Assembly (NCBI GenBank): GCA_947579605.1
Contig: OX388322.1
Location: 4,898,001-4,962,000, forward strand
Length of the DNA: 64,000 bases
Direction: 5' to 3'
DNA from: Athripsodes cinereus
Lineage: Eukaryota > Arthropoda > Insecta > Trichoptera > Leptoceridae
Part shown: piece after piece, positions 21,020 to 31,334 of the stretch
How positions within the stretch are numbered: position 1 is the first letter of the stretch
How the letters are laid out: each line of letters starts with the position of its first letter
Notes under the pieces: generated by a model
What the model was told of the DNA's origin: nothing
Seen by the model: only the letters and a program-made list of their open reading frames with translations
The model's database searches: none
Position numbers and translations under genes: made by a program

Positions 21020-22110
21020 ATTTAGACCTATCACTCAGATTTATAATTTAATAATTAAACAATTTAATAATTTAATAATCTGATAATTTAATAATTTGAT
21101 AATTTAATAATTTGATGGTTTAATGATTTAACAATTTAATAATTTAATAATTTGATAATTTGTTAATTTAATAATTTAATAATTTAATAATTTAATAATT
21201 TAATAATTTAATAATTTAATAATTTAATAATTTAATAATTTAATAATTTAATAATTTAATAATTTAATAATTTAATAATTTAATAATTTAATAATTTAAT
21301 AATTTAATAATTTAATAATTTAATAATTTAATAATTTAATAATTTAATAATTTAATAATTTAATAATTTAATAATTTAATAATTTAATAATTTAATAATT
21401 TAATAATTTAATAATTTAATAATTTAATAATTTAATAATTTAATAATTTAATAATTTAATAATTTAATAATTTAATAATTAAATAATTCAATAATTCAAT
21501 AATTCAATAATTCAATAATTCAATAATTTAATAATTTAATAATTTAATAATTTAATAATTTAATTATTTAATAATTTAATAATTTAATAATTTCATAATT
21601 TAATAATTTAATAATTTAATAATTTAATAATTTAATAATTTAATAATTTAATAATTTAATAATTTAATAATTTAATAATTTAATAATTTAATAATTTAAT
21701 AATTTAATAATTTAATAATTTAATAATTAAATAATTCAATAATTCAATAATTCAATAATTTAATAATTTAATAATTTAATAATTTAATAATTTAATAATT
21801 TAATAATTTAATAATTTAATAATTTAATAATTTAATAATTTAATAATTTAATAATTTAATAATTTAATAATTTAATAATTTAATAATTTAATAATTTAAT
21901 AATTTAATAATTTAATAATTTAATAATTTAATAATTTAATAATTTAATAATTTAATAATTTAATAATTTAATAATTTAATAATTTAATAATTTAATCATT
22001 TAATAATTTGATGATTTAATAATTTAATAATTCTATAATTCAATAATTTAATAATTTGATAATTTGATAGTTTAATAATTTAATAGTTTAATAATTAAAT
22101 GGTTAATGTT
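21020..22110. repeat. Octanucleotide array (AATTTAAT)n
   Basis: Period 8 throughout, about 130 copies over 1.1 kb. Edges are diverged (GATAATTT and similar) and the core is near-perfect. Two blocks of AATTCAAT variants occur, at about 21486-21525 and 21732-21760, each introduced by 'aattaaataattcaat'. They lie about 246 bp apart. This indicates a larger segment duplication inside the array. Confidence 0.92.
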
Positions 22111-22178
22111 CAATGATTTATTGATAATTTATTATTTAGAGAACATTATCGATTATGTTGCCTTAAATATTGGTGTTC

Positions 22179-22362
22179 GGCAGGTGTTCGAAAAAATAAG
22201 ACATTTTACATCTTAAATTCGGCGATGAGGTTTGCCACCCATCCTGAATGTCTTGATTTTATGTTGGCACGGAGAAGACAGCTTGCATGTTTTATATGCA
22301 GCTGGTCTGCTGGCTACCCCACTTGTGGGATATGCCGTGATGGTATAGTAGTAGTAGTAGTA
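22179..22362 (+). mobile_element. SINE-A, sense, with intact (TAG)n tail
   Basis: Begins within the family at 'ggcaggtgttcgaaaaa' and ends 'gggatatgccgtgatggtat' plus (AGT)5. One of the best preserved 3' ends. 5'-truncated. Confidence 0.82.
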
Positions 22363-22369
22363 AATATTG

Positions 22370-22563
22370 GTTTTTTTTCTGTTGTACTTGTTTTGTTAAT
22401 GTAAATTCTTTTTAACTCTGACCTTGATGTGTGATTTTATAAACTTTGACTTGTGTGTGTGTGAATTGGTATTGTGTAATAGTAGGTATGCTTTTGTACT
22501 CTGTCTCATAATTTCAACATGTAAAAGGCTCACGCCGTATATAATTGTAAATAAATAAATAAA
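22370..22563 (+). mobile_element. LINE 3'-UTR-like tail with (AAAT)n
   Basis: Contains 'catgtaaaaggctcacgccg' followed by 'tgtaaataaataaataaa'. The GGC...GCC core resembles the family F ends at 33.76, 48.6 and 58.2 kb. No coding part. Confidence 0.45.
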
Positions 22564-22566
22564 CTT

Positions 22567-22622
22567 CTTTTACAGGACACTCGAAAACTTACAGAAAAGA
22601 GCGGGAGACCATTTTTTTACCT
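22567..22622 (-). mobile_element. SINE-A 5' fragment, antisense
   Basis: 'cttttacaggacactcgaaa', 'acttacagaaaagagcggga' and 'gaccat' match the 5' part of SINE-A. Confidence 0.6.
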
Positions 22623-22629
22623 GGAAAGG

Positions 22630-23810
22630 AAGCATCTCATTTTTAATAATAATAAAATATTAATTGCTCTAAAATAGAATAAAATAGAAAAAAAACAATA
22701 GAATAAAATAAATATGACAACATTAGGTACTACTGAACTCATAATTTTGTGCAATGGGCAAGTTTATCGCAGAAGCGTGATATCTTTCAACTTACCCATT
22801 AAACACAAACAAAAATAAGTAACACAAACAAAAATAAAAACATAACAATAAATAAATAAAACAAAATAAAATAATATATATAAATAAAATAATGATATAA
22901 AGATACATATATCTTAAATTATTTTATACATAAACCAATACAAATATACATAAACAATAGAAACAACATCAGATACGCGACTTGATACACAGATGTTGAG
23001 TTGGGAGGGATGGGATGGGATGGAGTGGTAGGTATATATGTATGATATTATATTTTGTCGAAACATCATAGTTTAAATTTCGTTATATCGTCATTGCATA
23101 TTTAAAAAGGGGTATGTGAATTTATGAATGTTTTGACGTTTCTAGAATTAACTGCTTATAATTACATCATAACCATTTCATAAAGTGATTCTTAGTATCA
23201 AATATTAAAATTCAATACTCAAAGAATAATATCATATGCCAATAAAAAACCCAAACAACAATATGTAATGCCCTAATAAACAGTTTTTAAAGAGTGCCTA
23301 AATAATAACTTGATACTATTTGATTTAAACTTGATACTATGGTAATTGTTTCTGAGCAATGCCGGGTTTCAAGATAGCTTATTTTAACATGATTCTAATA
23401 AATGGGGTATTCACGTGAGCGTTAAAAGCGCAAGAACACAAAGGACACTATAATAAATATTTATGAACCTGCTCAAAATCAATAAATTTCTATTAGTTAA
23501 TAAGTTTATACTGCTGTATTAATTAAATCTATAAAGCAACGTTCACAATATGTATGTAGAATCTGTACATTATTATTTGTGTATGCCAAATCATGCGTGT
23601 ATTGCAATGCACATTAATAATACTAGTAACAATATGATGTCAATGAATAGAACTAGGTCAATAATAATTTAGTATTGTGCATCTATATCTACTTTCATGA
23701 TTTACATTCATAATGGAAATTTGTCATATTATGATCTAATCCAAACACTCTTTACCGTTTCTCTTGGGCGCACAGGGTAAAATACACCAGCCTTCTCGAT
23801 TCAGAGTGTT
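22630..23810. other. AT-rich spacer with a family-E fragment
   Basis: 22745-22800 is a minus-strand family E LINE tail ('gcgataaacttgcccattg' on the complement). 22997-23022 is a short GGGAT/GGGATGGGAT run. Otherwise no gene seen. Confidence 0.5.
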
Positions 23811-23849
23811 TTTGTGCCAATTGAGTCTATGCTATACTATACTATACCC

Positions 23850-24165
23850 TCACGCCGTGTCCCAAGTTGGGTAGGCAGAGAGAACGGAACGCCAAACAGA
23901 TCTATCTTTAGACACTTCCTTCGCTTCCTCCACATTCATACAGTATCTCATACACGCACGTCGGTTCCTCTTACTCAACACGCGGCCGTCCTTGAGAATT
24001 TGATCTACGTGATCAAGCCACGTAGTTCTCGGACGTCCGCGTTTCCTCACATCCTTTCTTTCAGACAAGTATATCCTCTTTGTCATTCGTACCTCGTTCA
24101 TTCGTTCAACATACCCAAACCACAATTGAGTCACTGCTTCTAAATGGCTTTTTGTAACACAAGTT
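23850..24165 (-). pseudogene. LINE C-terminal fragment, family M, with (ATAGT)n tail
   Basis: On the minus strand: LWFGYVERMNEVRMTKRI, then RKRGRPRTTWLDHVDQIL, then NRRACMRYCMNVEEAKEV, then WRSVLSAYPTWDTA and a stop. The open stretch extends upstream only by chance. The downstream 3' end reads 'ACTTGGGACACGGCGTGAGG' plus 'GTATAGTATAGTATAG'. This 3' end is nearly the same as that of SINE-A. Truncated copies of the family lie at 30.2, 41.3, 42.1 and 47.7 kb. Confidence 0.78.
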
Positions 24166-24186
24166 GGATGATGTGAGAGTAAAGAC

Positions 24187-24312
24187 GGCAGTGTGGCGCG
24201 AAGAGAACGTTCTTGCCTTTGAGTCATGAAGTCCGGGTTCGAGTCCCGGCTTGGGCAAAATAAAGGATGATAATTTTCAATATTTTTTATATTGGTGCAC
24301 ACGTTGTAGAAT
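24187..24312 (+). mobile_element. SINE-C, tRNA-derived head
   Basis: The B box 'CCGGGTTCGAGTCCCGG' is perfect, with the A-box region 'gtggcgcgaagagaacg' about 40 bases upstream. The body continues 'gcttgggcaaaataaagg'. A sister copy lies at 51645-51895. The 3' body appears displaced to 24650-24790 by AT-rich DNA. Confidence 0.7.
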
Positions 24313-24319
24313 TCCATAA

Positions 24320-24645
24320 TTATTAGGTTAATTGAAATAAATATTTATTTCTCCTGTAGATTATAAATCGTGAGAGAGACGTATTTCCACTTATCAAATT
24401 AATAAATGATCTGATAAGTCGAAAGACGATTTTTTTATTGTCGATTTTTTTTTAACGATTTATTTTAATTATTAATTTAATTCAAATTAATTTATTTTAT
24501 TTTAATTATTAATTAATTAATAAAAAAATTAAAATAAAAAATATAATAATAAATTAAAATTAATTTAATTAAAAAAATTAACCATTTAACGGTTTATAGT
24601 CTTTAGTAGAAAGAAACACTAATTTCAATTTACCAGATCTTTTTC
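24320..24645. other. Very AT-rich insertion-like stretch
   Basis: Almost only A and T between 24430 and 24590 (TTAATT-type words). It separates the two halves of SINE-C. Confidence 0.45.
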
Positions 24646-24649
24646 GAAT

Positions 24650-24790
24650 TGTTCTGTGTTTGGATGTTACATGTATGTCGTGTTAGTATCCTTAATACAA
24701 GATTCATTTATCTTCCATAGTTTGGAACTAACTCGATCTGAGTGAATTGTTTATACTTACATGTAATGATATGTTATGATAAGGTCGTCA
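24650..24790 (+). mobile_element. SINE-C 3' body
   Basis: 'gtcgtgttagtatccttaat', 'acaagattcatttatct', 'tttggaactaactcgatctg' parallel the 3' part of the SINE-C copy at 51.8 kb. Confidence 0.5.
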
Positions 24791-25034
24791 GTTATTTGGT
24801 ATTTTCTGCATATTTTATAAGAAACAATACATGAGAAAACGGATATATTTATGAACAAATACCCATGTTTTTTCTCCGATGGATCTTCATTCAATCTTCA
24901 TTCCTTAAGATGGAAGACTAAGGATGAGCTACTGAGTTTAAGATAAACATCGCCAATAGATCACCCTGTTTTACTAGCGGTGGTTTGATGAATCGCCAGT
25001 CTGAACTAGACCGCTGGCTCGCTTTCGTGAATAA

Positions 25035-25105
25035 ATTGGGGTAAGTTGAAAGAGATCACACCTTTGCAAAAAACAAGCCCAATTGATTATATCTAATTTG
25101 AATGC
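25035..25105 (+). mobile_element. LINE 3'-UTR tail fragment, family E
   Basis: 'ggggtaagttgaaagagatc' then 'acctttgcaaaaaacaagccc'. Diverged and short. Confidence 0.4.
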
Positions 25106-25127
25106 ATTTTAGCAATGCATGCTGAAA

Positions 25128-25300
25128 GATAAATTGAAAAAAAAACACAGTAGTTAACTTCCAAATGACTTCTATTAACTTCGTGTACTAGTATTCGGAG
25201 ACTCTCGACTCCATCATCAGGCGATTAGTAAAAAGTTAACTTTCTTTTCAATTTATCTTAAAATGGACTTCCAACAAGTACCTTCGGTCAATAACATCAA
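25128..25300 (-). mobile_element. Penelope-like element end (PLE2, copy a)
   Basis: The same block occurs at 41585-41835: 'acacagtagttaacttccaa', 'gtactagtattcggagactc' and 'cgactccatcatcaggcgat', then 'aaatggacttccaacaagta'. The minus strand carries a hammerhead-like core. Short inverted repeats (AAGATAAATTGAAAA and its complement) bracket it. No coding part is present. Assignment to Penelope-like elements rests on the hammerhead motif and on similarity of layout to PLE1 at 54.3 kb. Confidence 0.55.
25180..25225 (-). ncRNA. Hammerhead-ribozyme-like motif (PLE2 copy a)
   Basis: Minus strand: CTGATGA, stem II GGAG/CTCC, then GAAT in place of GAAA, then a palindromic stem III ACTAGT, then AC as the predicted cleavage site after 25185. 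Stem I pairs CGA with TCG, with one A.C mismatch at the first pair. The A15.1/U16.1 pair of the usual core is replaced by T and A, so activity is doubtful in this form. Confidence 0.45.
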
Positions 25301-25304
25301 CAAA

Positions 25305-25790
25305 AAAACACTGAAAGATTGGCTATGAAAAAGATTCACCGTGGAGCTCAGCAATTATTCTTTATTCTTCAACATCTCCCGTAGGTCCTTTACAGGACAC
25401 TTGTGTTCATCAACTTTACAATAATAAAACAAAATAGAAAAAAATAATATAATAGAAAGGGCGTAACAAACACAATGAAAAATAATAATTATTTAATAAG
25501 CTTCATTACACCGTCAGCTCTTCAGCCCGTCAGCTCGCTAACGATGTTCACTTTCTCTATATATCGATTCATTTAGTATCAATCAATTTATCAATTATAT
25601 ATTATCGATTGAGATAAAGTACCTATCTATCTAACTAATGTTAATTGGGTTAGGATTCAATTATATATAATGATATATAATTAATTTCTCACGGGATTAA
25701 TTCATTAATAATATCCTTAGAGAGGAAACGCTTTCAATAGTAATATTATTGTATCTAGTTCATGTGAAGTATTGTTAGATTATAAACTCT
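25305..25790. other. AT-rich spacer
   Basis: No gene. Contains 'aggtcctttacaggacactt', a short palindrome, near 25384-25403. Confidence 0.45.
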
Positions 25791-25792
25791 AA

Positions 25793-26613
25793 TAAATGGG
25801 AAAAAGGTCGACATGATTAGATATGCTGACGACATAGCACTGCTCGCAGACTCCGAGATGGAGCTGAACGAAGCCTTAGGAAAAATGGAAAGTATACTGT
25901 TTTCAAAGTACAACATGAAAATAAATAAAGATAAAACAAAATGTATGGTCGTTGGAAGGGAGGAAGCGACTGCGAACATTGCCATAAATGGAGTGAGCAT
26001 CAAACAAGTAAGAGAATTCGTGTACTTGGGTAGCAGAATAAACCAGGACGGACGCTCCAAATCAGAAATTGTGAGCAGAATTAACCAGGCACGAATTGCC
26101 TTTAACAAAAAATCCAAAATATTAGAATCCCCTAATATTGATTTAAGCGTGAGGAAGAATCTCACTAAAGACTTTATATGGAGCATTTTGCTATATGGGT
26201 GCGAGACGTGGACCATCAGCAAGAGGGAAAGCGGACGGTTAGCGGCATTTGAAATGTGGTGCTATAGACGCATGCTGAAGATTCATTGGTCGGAACACGT
26301 CGAAAACGAAGAAGTGTTAACCAGGGTTGGCGAAAAAAGGAAACACCTCAAAAGAATCTGCCAACAACGAGCTAATTGGATTGGCCACAACATCAGGCAC
26401 CCAGGACTGCTCATCGTAATCGCAGAGGGCAGGACCGAAGGCACAAATGGCAGAGGTCGACCGAGAGAAGCCTATATGGACCAACTGAAGAGGGACATGA
26501 GCTGTGGCTCATATATGGAGTTGAAGAGACTGGCTGAGAATAGGGAGGAGTGAAGAAATAAGTCAAAACTCGTTGCAGACCAATCCAATGGATTGTAACT
26601 CATTATATATATA
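25793..26613 (+). mobile_element. 5'-truncated copy of the RTE-like LINE with 12-bp target duplication
   Basis: TATAAACTCTAA flanks the insertion at 25781-25792 and 26614-26625. It contains the last third of the ORF and ends with the same 'ggattgtaactcattatata' plus an AT run as the complete element at 2.7 kb. Near-identical to that element by eye. Confidence 0.9.
25800..26553 (+). pseudogene. C-terminal RT part of the RTE-like LINE, one nonsense change
   Basis: Starts inside the reverse transcriptase just before RYADDIALLADSEMELNEA and is collinear with residues from about 765 of the complete protein. Visible differences include H to R before SKSEI, A to D and V to I in the AFVWS segment, R to K and Q to H in RQLLK, and DAH to EAY. 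At 26551-26553 TGA replaces the TGG of NREEW, so the last 13 codons are cut off. 5'-truncated and therefore not functional. Confidence 0.88.
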
Positions 26614-26690
26614 TATAAACTCTAAGAAATACGAATGCGAATTCTGCAGCCAACGTATGTGACAATGTTAATAAACTAAATCTATTAATA

Positions 26691-26915
26691 TTCCACAAGT
26701 GGGGAAGACAGCAGACTAGCTGCACGTAACAAACACACAAACCGTCCTCTCCGTGTCAACGAAAATTAAGACGACAGTCAGGGTGGGTGGCAAATCTCAT
26801 CGCTGATTTTAAGATGTAAAATGTTTTTATTTTTCACAACACCTGCCTTTTGCAGGATACTCGAAAACTTACGGAAAAGAGTGGGAGACTAATACTTTGC
26901 TGGTTGCTTCACAGA
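26691..26915 (-). mobile_element. SINE-A, near full-length, antisense
   Basis: 'ttccacaagtggggaagaca', 'aaaccgtcctctccgtgtc', 'gggtggcaaatctcatcgct', 'gatactcgaaaacttacgga', 'agtgggagactaatactttg'. Lies 65 bp after the truncated LINE. Confidence 0.78.
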
Positions 26916-26919
26916 TTAT

Positions 26920-27240
26920 ATTTCCTTTCATTAAATATAAATATTTCATGTCTAGATAGGTACTCTCTTAATATTTATTTGGCATTGAAATTTTCCCTCT
27001 CTCACAAGTTTGAAGACACAAATTTAAAGTGAGTTAAGTGATGGTAATGTCTTATTAATGACGGGGAGTTTATGTTAGTTAACAGATGTTGGTGAAACTT
27101 GCCAAAGTGATATGTAATTATGCAAAAATAAACAACATACTAAGTAAACTACCTACCTACTTATCTCAATATGCAAATATATAACAAACTTCATGATTTG
27201 TTTTTCTTATAAGTATCTTAATCGTAAACGGATTTGAAAA
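26920..27240. other. AT-rich spacer
   Basis: No gene or repeat seen. Confidence 0.45.
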
Positions 27241-27388
27241 TTAGTTGGTAGACATCGCATTTTAGCCATATACATACTTGCCCTCTGTACATTGAATTGT
27301 AAAACTGATGTGTTTATGATACTTTGTATTGATTTGAAATAATGCAACCAATGTACAGTGAAGTATAAAATAAATAAATAAAAATCAT
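27241..27388 (+). mobile_element. LINE 3'-UTR tail, family E
   Basis: 'gttggtagacatcgcatttt', 'cttgccctctgtacattgaa', 'caatgtacagtgaagtataa' plus (AAAT)n. Confidence 0.5.
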
Positions 27389-27389
27389 T

Positions 27390-27838
27390 ATTATTCTATA
27401 TTCAGACTCCCTTGCTGTTCCTGTCGCTCAAAGGCATCTCTGTCAACGAAGACCCTGGGGTCTAGAAGAAGGAACAGAATAAAAGGTAAACGTAGTCATG
27501 CAAAATGTAAAAATTGTTGTTTGTATAATAATATTAGGGTTTGGTATTAGATGCATGATTCATAGAAGCTATTGCAAAGTCACCGATACAACAATATGGT
27601 CAAGTGGTTATGTTTGTAGCTTTTACGATCGTTTAACGAGTTCAAGTGCCGGCCGGTGAACAAACAAACAAACGAAACATAAAACAACAAAGCTAAAAAG
27701 CCAACGACCGCTCTTCAAAACATACACAACATGCTTAATACATGATTATGTAGTATTTTATATAGGTACACTCATAACTCCCATACTTGAAAGCTTTGAA
27801 ATACATTGTATAAGAAGTGTAAACTTGTTACTAATTAT
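27390..27838. other. Spacer
   Basis: No gene recognised. 27410-27480 is less AT-rich ('ctgttcctgtcgctcaaagg') but its frames are short and match nothing I know. Confidence 0.4.
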
Positions 27839-27841
27839 TCA

Positions 27842-27895
27842 TTCGTTCATTCATATCATCACGGTATTTGCCACAACTTGTGTAGCCAGCGAATT
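27842..27895 (-). mobile_element. SINE-A 3'-end fragment
   Basis: 'catatcatcacggtatttgc' and 'cacaacttgtgtagccagcg'. Only the last 45 bases. Confidence 0.5.
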
Positions 27896-27999
27896 TACTG
27901 TTAAGACATTGAATGTAAAGATTATTTTAGAATATTTACTAACTTTTTATTGTTTTATCGGATTTAGACACAACGCGCAGATAATGATAATAATAATCG

Positions 28000-28115
28000 G
28001 ACTATTTATATGTCGCGCCATTTAATGATCCGTATATTGTGGTGGACCGATTCTCTCTCAGGTCTGTGGGCAATCTGTTCCAGGCAGTTGGCGCGGCGGC
28101 TCTGAAGCTCTGATG
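28000..28115 (-). pseudogene. L2/CR1-like LINE C-terminal end
   Basis: The same 'gattctctctcaggtctgtg', 'ggcaatctgttccaggcagt' and 'ggcggctctgaagctct' as at 18.35 kb, without the R1-like insertion. It shows the empty target site. Confidence 0.6.
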
Positions 28116-28119
28116 ACAA

Positions 28120-28388
28120 AATCAGTCAGATATCTCCCAAAAGATGGTTGCTTCTATGGTTTGCAGAAAGTGTTTCTCGATTGGTAGACCTTATAACACC
28201 GTGACAGTGAGAGTGGCGGAATTGGTGAGCGTTGTCCATGGACACCGAAAGTGACAACTTAAGCCAGCCTAGTGCCAATTCGTAAGCGTTGGGACGTTTT
28301 TCTCACTTCTTCCGATTAGTGAATTGTTAAGAGCTATTTTGACATATTATCATTGTTGCAGATGTTTTTAAACAGTTATTTTATTTTT
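28120..28388. other. Unassigned stretch, possibly upstream LINE sequence
   Basis: More GC-rich than its surroundings and continuous with the L2-like fragment. No readable frame. Confidence 0.35.
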
Positions 28389-28798
28389 GCTCCGTGCAGC
28401 ACCCGGCAAAGAGTTGGTTTGCCACTCTTATCCGTAAGTTTCGAGTGTTCTGTAAAAAAGCAGGTGTTCGAAAAATTAAAGACGTTTTACAACATAAATT
28501 CAGCGAGGAGGTTTGCCACCCATCCTGAATGTCTTTTTCATTATGCACAATGAGAACATCCTGCATAATGAAATTAAAAAAAACAAGTGTTTTACTACAA
28601 TAGATGTCTTTCATCTTTCAGCTTACAAGGATATTGTCAATCTTGAAAGACGAAAGACGACTCTCTTAATAAAAAAACATTATCGTAGAAAAAAAGGTTT
28701 ATTTCATTCAATCCTACTACCTAAAAACCGAAACAGTGAATAAAAACATCTTGCATGTTTGTTACATGCAGCTCATCTGCTGGCTACCCCATTTGTGA
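28389..28798 (+). mobile_element. SINE-A, sense, split by a family-H insertion
   Basis: The 5' part runs from 'gctccgtgcagcacccggca' (28389) to 'aacatcctgcat' (about 28567). The 3' part resumes at 'aacatcttgcat' (28745) and ends 'tggctaccccatttgtg'. The repeated dodecamer, with one C/T difference, looks like a target-site duplication. Confidence 0.7.
28568..28744. mobile_element. Family-H insertion inside SINE-A
   Basis: Contains 'tgaaagacgaaagacgac' and 'ctactacctaaaaaccgaaa', then 'cagtgaataaa'. Similar sequences lie at 52195-52290, 52765-52855 and 9145-9180. About 177 bp; class unknown. Confidence 0.5.
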
Positions 28799-28799
28799 T

Positions 28800-29450
28800 G
28801 GAATAATAAATTTAAAACGACATTACCAACCCCCTCTTTCACAATACACTGTTCCAATAACAATGACATCAAAGAGTTGGGAATGATTTTTTTTCGTAAA
28901 AATGTAACATAAATATTTTGTAAACTTATAATGATAATAAAATTATTATGGTGTTTCATCTGTGCGATTTTATGGGCGCAATATGGTATTTAGTGCTTCA
29001 ACCATTAATAATAATAATTATTACGACATTACGACCAAACATTGTCCGTCTTATCGTGGCCAGCCTGTCATCGTTATTCTGATCGTATGAGAGCTTTTGG
29101 TCAGAACTTTATTACAAGTTAATCACATTATAAAACTTAAAGTTTTAGGGGTTCCAATAAGAAATAGATCGAGTCAAAAAAATATGCATTTTATTAAATC
29201 ATAAAAAGTAATTACTTTTTTTTTAATGTTAAAGTTTAGGGTTGACTGGAAGACGTTGGTTAATTTTGTTAATTGTCACGTTTTGTAATGTTGAATATTA
29301 TATATTTGTGTAAAATTATGACCAGTAAAGATTTATTTAATATTTAATCAGTCATCAACATGTTTGCCATTTCTTCGCCCTCCTCTGGGAGAGGACCAAC
29401 GAGCAACAATGAGGATGCAAGCTATTTTTTTTATAATTTAGATATTAGTA
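28800..29450. other. AT-rich spacer
   Basis: No gene. 29245-29340 has a tail-like end ('gaccagtaaagatttattta'). Confidence 0.45.
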
Positions 29451-29452
29451 TT

Positions 29453-29690
29453 ACTACTACTATACCATCACGGCATATCCCAAAAATTGTGGGGTAGCCA
29501 GCGGACAAACTGCATGCAATAAAACACAGAATGTTATCTTTATGTTATCAAAAAAAAGAGGCTTCATGGTATGCCTCATCGCCGAATTGTTAACGTGAAT
29601 TTTATAATCAGTTTAATACAAACACTTATCTTTTATTGGAAACTCGAAAACTTAAAGAAAACAATGGAATATCTATTCTGTGCAGGGGAC
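29453..29690 (-). mobile_element. SINE-A, antisense, with (ACT)n tail
   Basis: 'tactactactataccatcac', 'ggcatatcccaaaaattgtg', 'gccagcggacaaactgcatg', 'atggtatgcctcatcgccga', 'actcgaaaacttaaagaaaa'. Internal part has small indels. Confidence 0.72.
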
Positions 29691-29699
29691 TCAAAGAAC

Positions 29700-30200
29700 G
29701 AGACATGGTTAATAATAAAAGGAAAAAAAATATGTGTAATATGTATGAATTTTTTTTTCTAATTTTGGACCCAATTTGTTTCCACAACGTTCTCAACATT
29801 TTATCTACTTGTTTTTGAAAACTTTGTTGTGAAAAGTTTTTATTTTTAGTTGGGTAAGGGCACACTCAATGAAGATTTAATCTCTCAAGAAAGTTGACAT
29901 CAGTGTGGATACTGTTTTATTTTGATATAATAATATCTTTCTCATTCGCTTACTAAGTTACTCCAGAATCTCAAGAAACTTTGAAAAGAAGTTCATTTTG
30001 AATATTCAACAACTAACTTCTTAATAAATAAAATAAAAATAGTTATAAACTCGGTGTGGAGTGGTCACGGGTCACCCAATAGCAATGGTCAAAGATCTTT
30101 TAATAATTAATTATCTTGGTCTAATAAGTAGACAGACATACGTATAACTTATACTACTGTGATTTGGACACATGGTAAAAATTAACAAGTGCAGAATGAT
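29700..30200. other. AT-rich spacer
   Basis: No gene or repeat seen. Confidence 0.45.
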
Positions 30201-30202
30201 TA

Positions 30203-30312
30203 AGACAATATACATGGCTGAGTTTAATGGTGCTCGGAGACGTGACCATCCGAGGAATAAATGAAAGAATTATAATATAATAAACCAGATACTACAAAAC
30301 GAATAGATGTTG
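30203..30312 (+). pseudogene. LINE C-terminal scrap, family M
   Basis: 'atggctgagtttaatggtgc' and 'cggagacgtgaccatccgag' parallel 41260-41330 and 47655-47700. Frame not open. Confidence 0.4.
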
Positions 30313-31130
30313 AGCATATTTTTCAGTGTTATTTATTGTGGATGGATGGAACCTTATGGGTAATTTATTTCCTATTTGGGAAAATGTCTGGGATTTTTAG
30401 AAATTAAAAACTCGGAGCTTGTAAAAACACAACCAGTTTAATCGAACATTTCGTTGTAAGAGAGAGATCACAATAACATAGATAACCTATTATCTAAATA
30501 ATTGATCATAGATAATACAGCATAGAGCGGTTTAAATTCGACTCGCTCAGCGGCGCCAAAGTCTTGTGTCAACAATGGGCTGAAAATATTGTGAATAGTG
30601 AAAATTGTACGCACTTTGAATTAAATAGGGTAATACATTGTTTATATTTTGTCTCTTGTATATTATTTCAACTCGAATTTATTATCTGAAGTGTGTCATA
30701 ATCCGGAACATTCAAGAATTCCTCACGGAATAATCCAGACACAACCTTAGTTAGCAAAGAGCGCCCTTGAGGTGGATTTTTTTCACAAAACGGCGCTTTA
30801 CAAATCATCCAAATAATAATAATAATAATAGGTGAATAAATAAATAAATATAAAATAGGAGAGCATGGATGAGAATGGGGAGCATGCATGTGTGAGGAAT
30901 ATGAATAAATGTTATTAATTTATATTAATACCTATACGCTAATCACGAATATCCTAACGAGAAACTATAAAATAAAACTTTTCATTCATTATTTTCATTT
31001 TAAAAATCAATATTTTCTGTCAAAATTTTAAACGCCATGTTATTGAATTAGCCCGTTGTGACGTCGTAAGGCGCTTAGTTGTATTGTCACGCATTTGACT
31101 CGTAGTACTGTCTGTAGCGTCTGATGAAGT
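30313..31130. other. AT-rich spacer
   Basis: No gene. (AAT)n at 30809-30829. Confidence 0.45.
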
Positions 31131-31137
31131 CACACAC

Positions 31138-31332
31138 CAGAGGCCTGAGTCAACAACACACTTTCGTGTCACGTTCCCGCTCCGTTAGCGTTCGGGTGCA
31201 GACGATATTGCAAGCAAGTGTCAATTTCGTTGCTAAGATACACAATAGTTACGAAAATTAACACTTTGGCGCACCATCGTCTGCACCCGAACGCTAGCGG
31301 AGCGGGAACGTGACGCGATAGTGTGTTGTTGA
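31138..31332. mobile_element. 195-bp GC-rich foldback element
   Basis: Outer arms CAGAGGCCTGAGTCAACAAC and its exact complement, then 'cacgttcccgctccgttagc' and 'gttcgggtgcagacgat' mirrored by 'atcgtctgcacccgaacgct' and 'agcggagcgggaacgtg'. Arms are about 75 bp around a loop of about 45 bp. Noticeably GC-richer than its surroundings. Flanks do not show a clear duplication. A single copy in the window. Confidence 0.75.
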
Positions 31333-31334
31333 CT

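Noticed and set aside
24187..24260. tRNA gene
   Set aside because: Only the T-arm region is perfect and a second copy at 51.65 kb shares the downstream body. tRNA-derived SINE.
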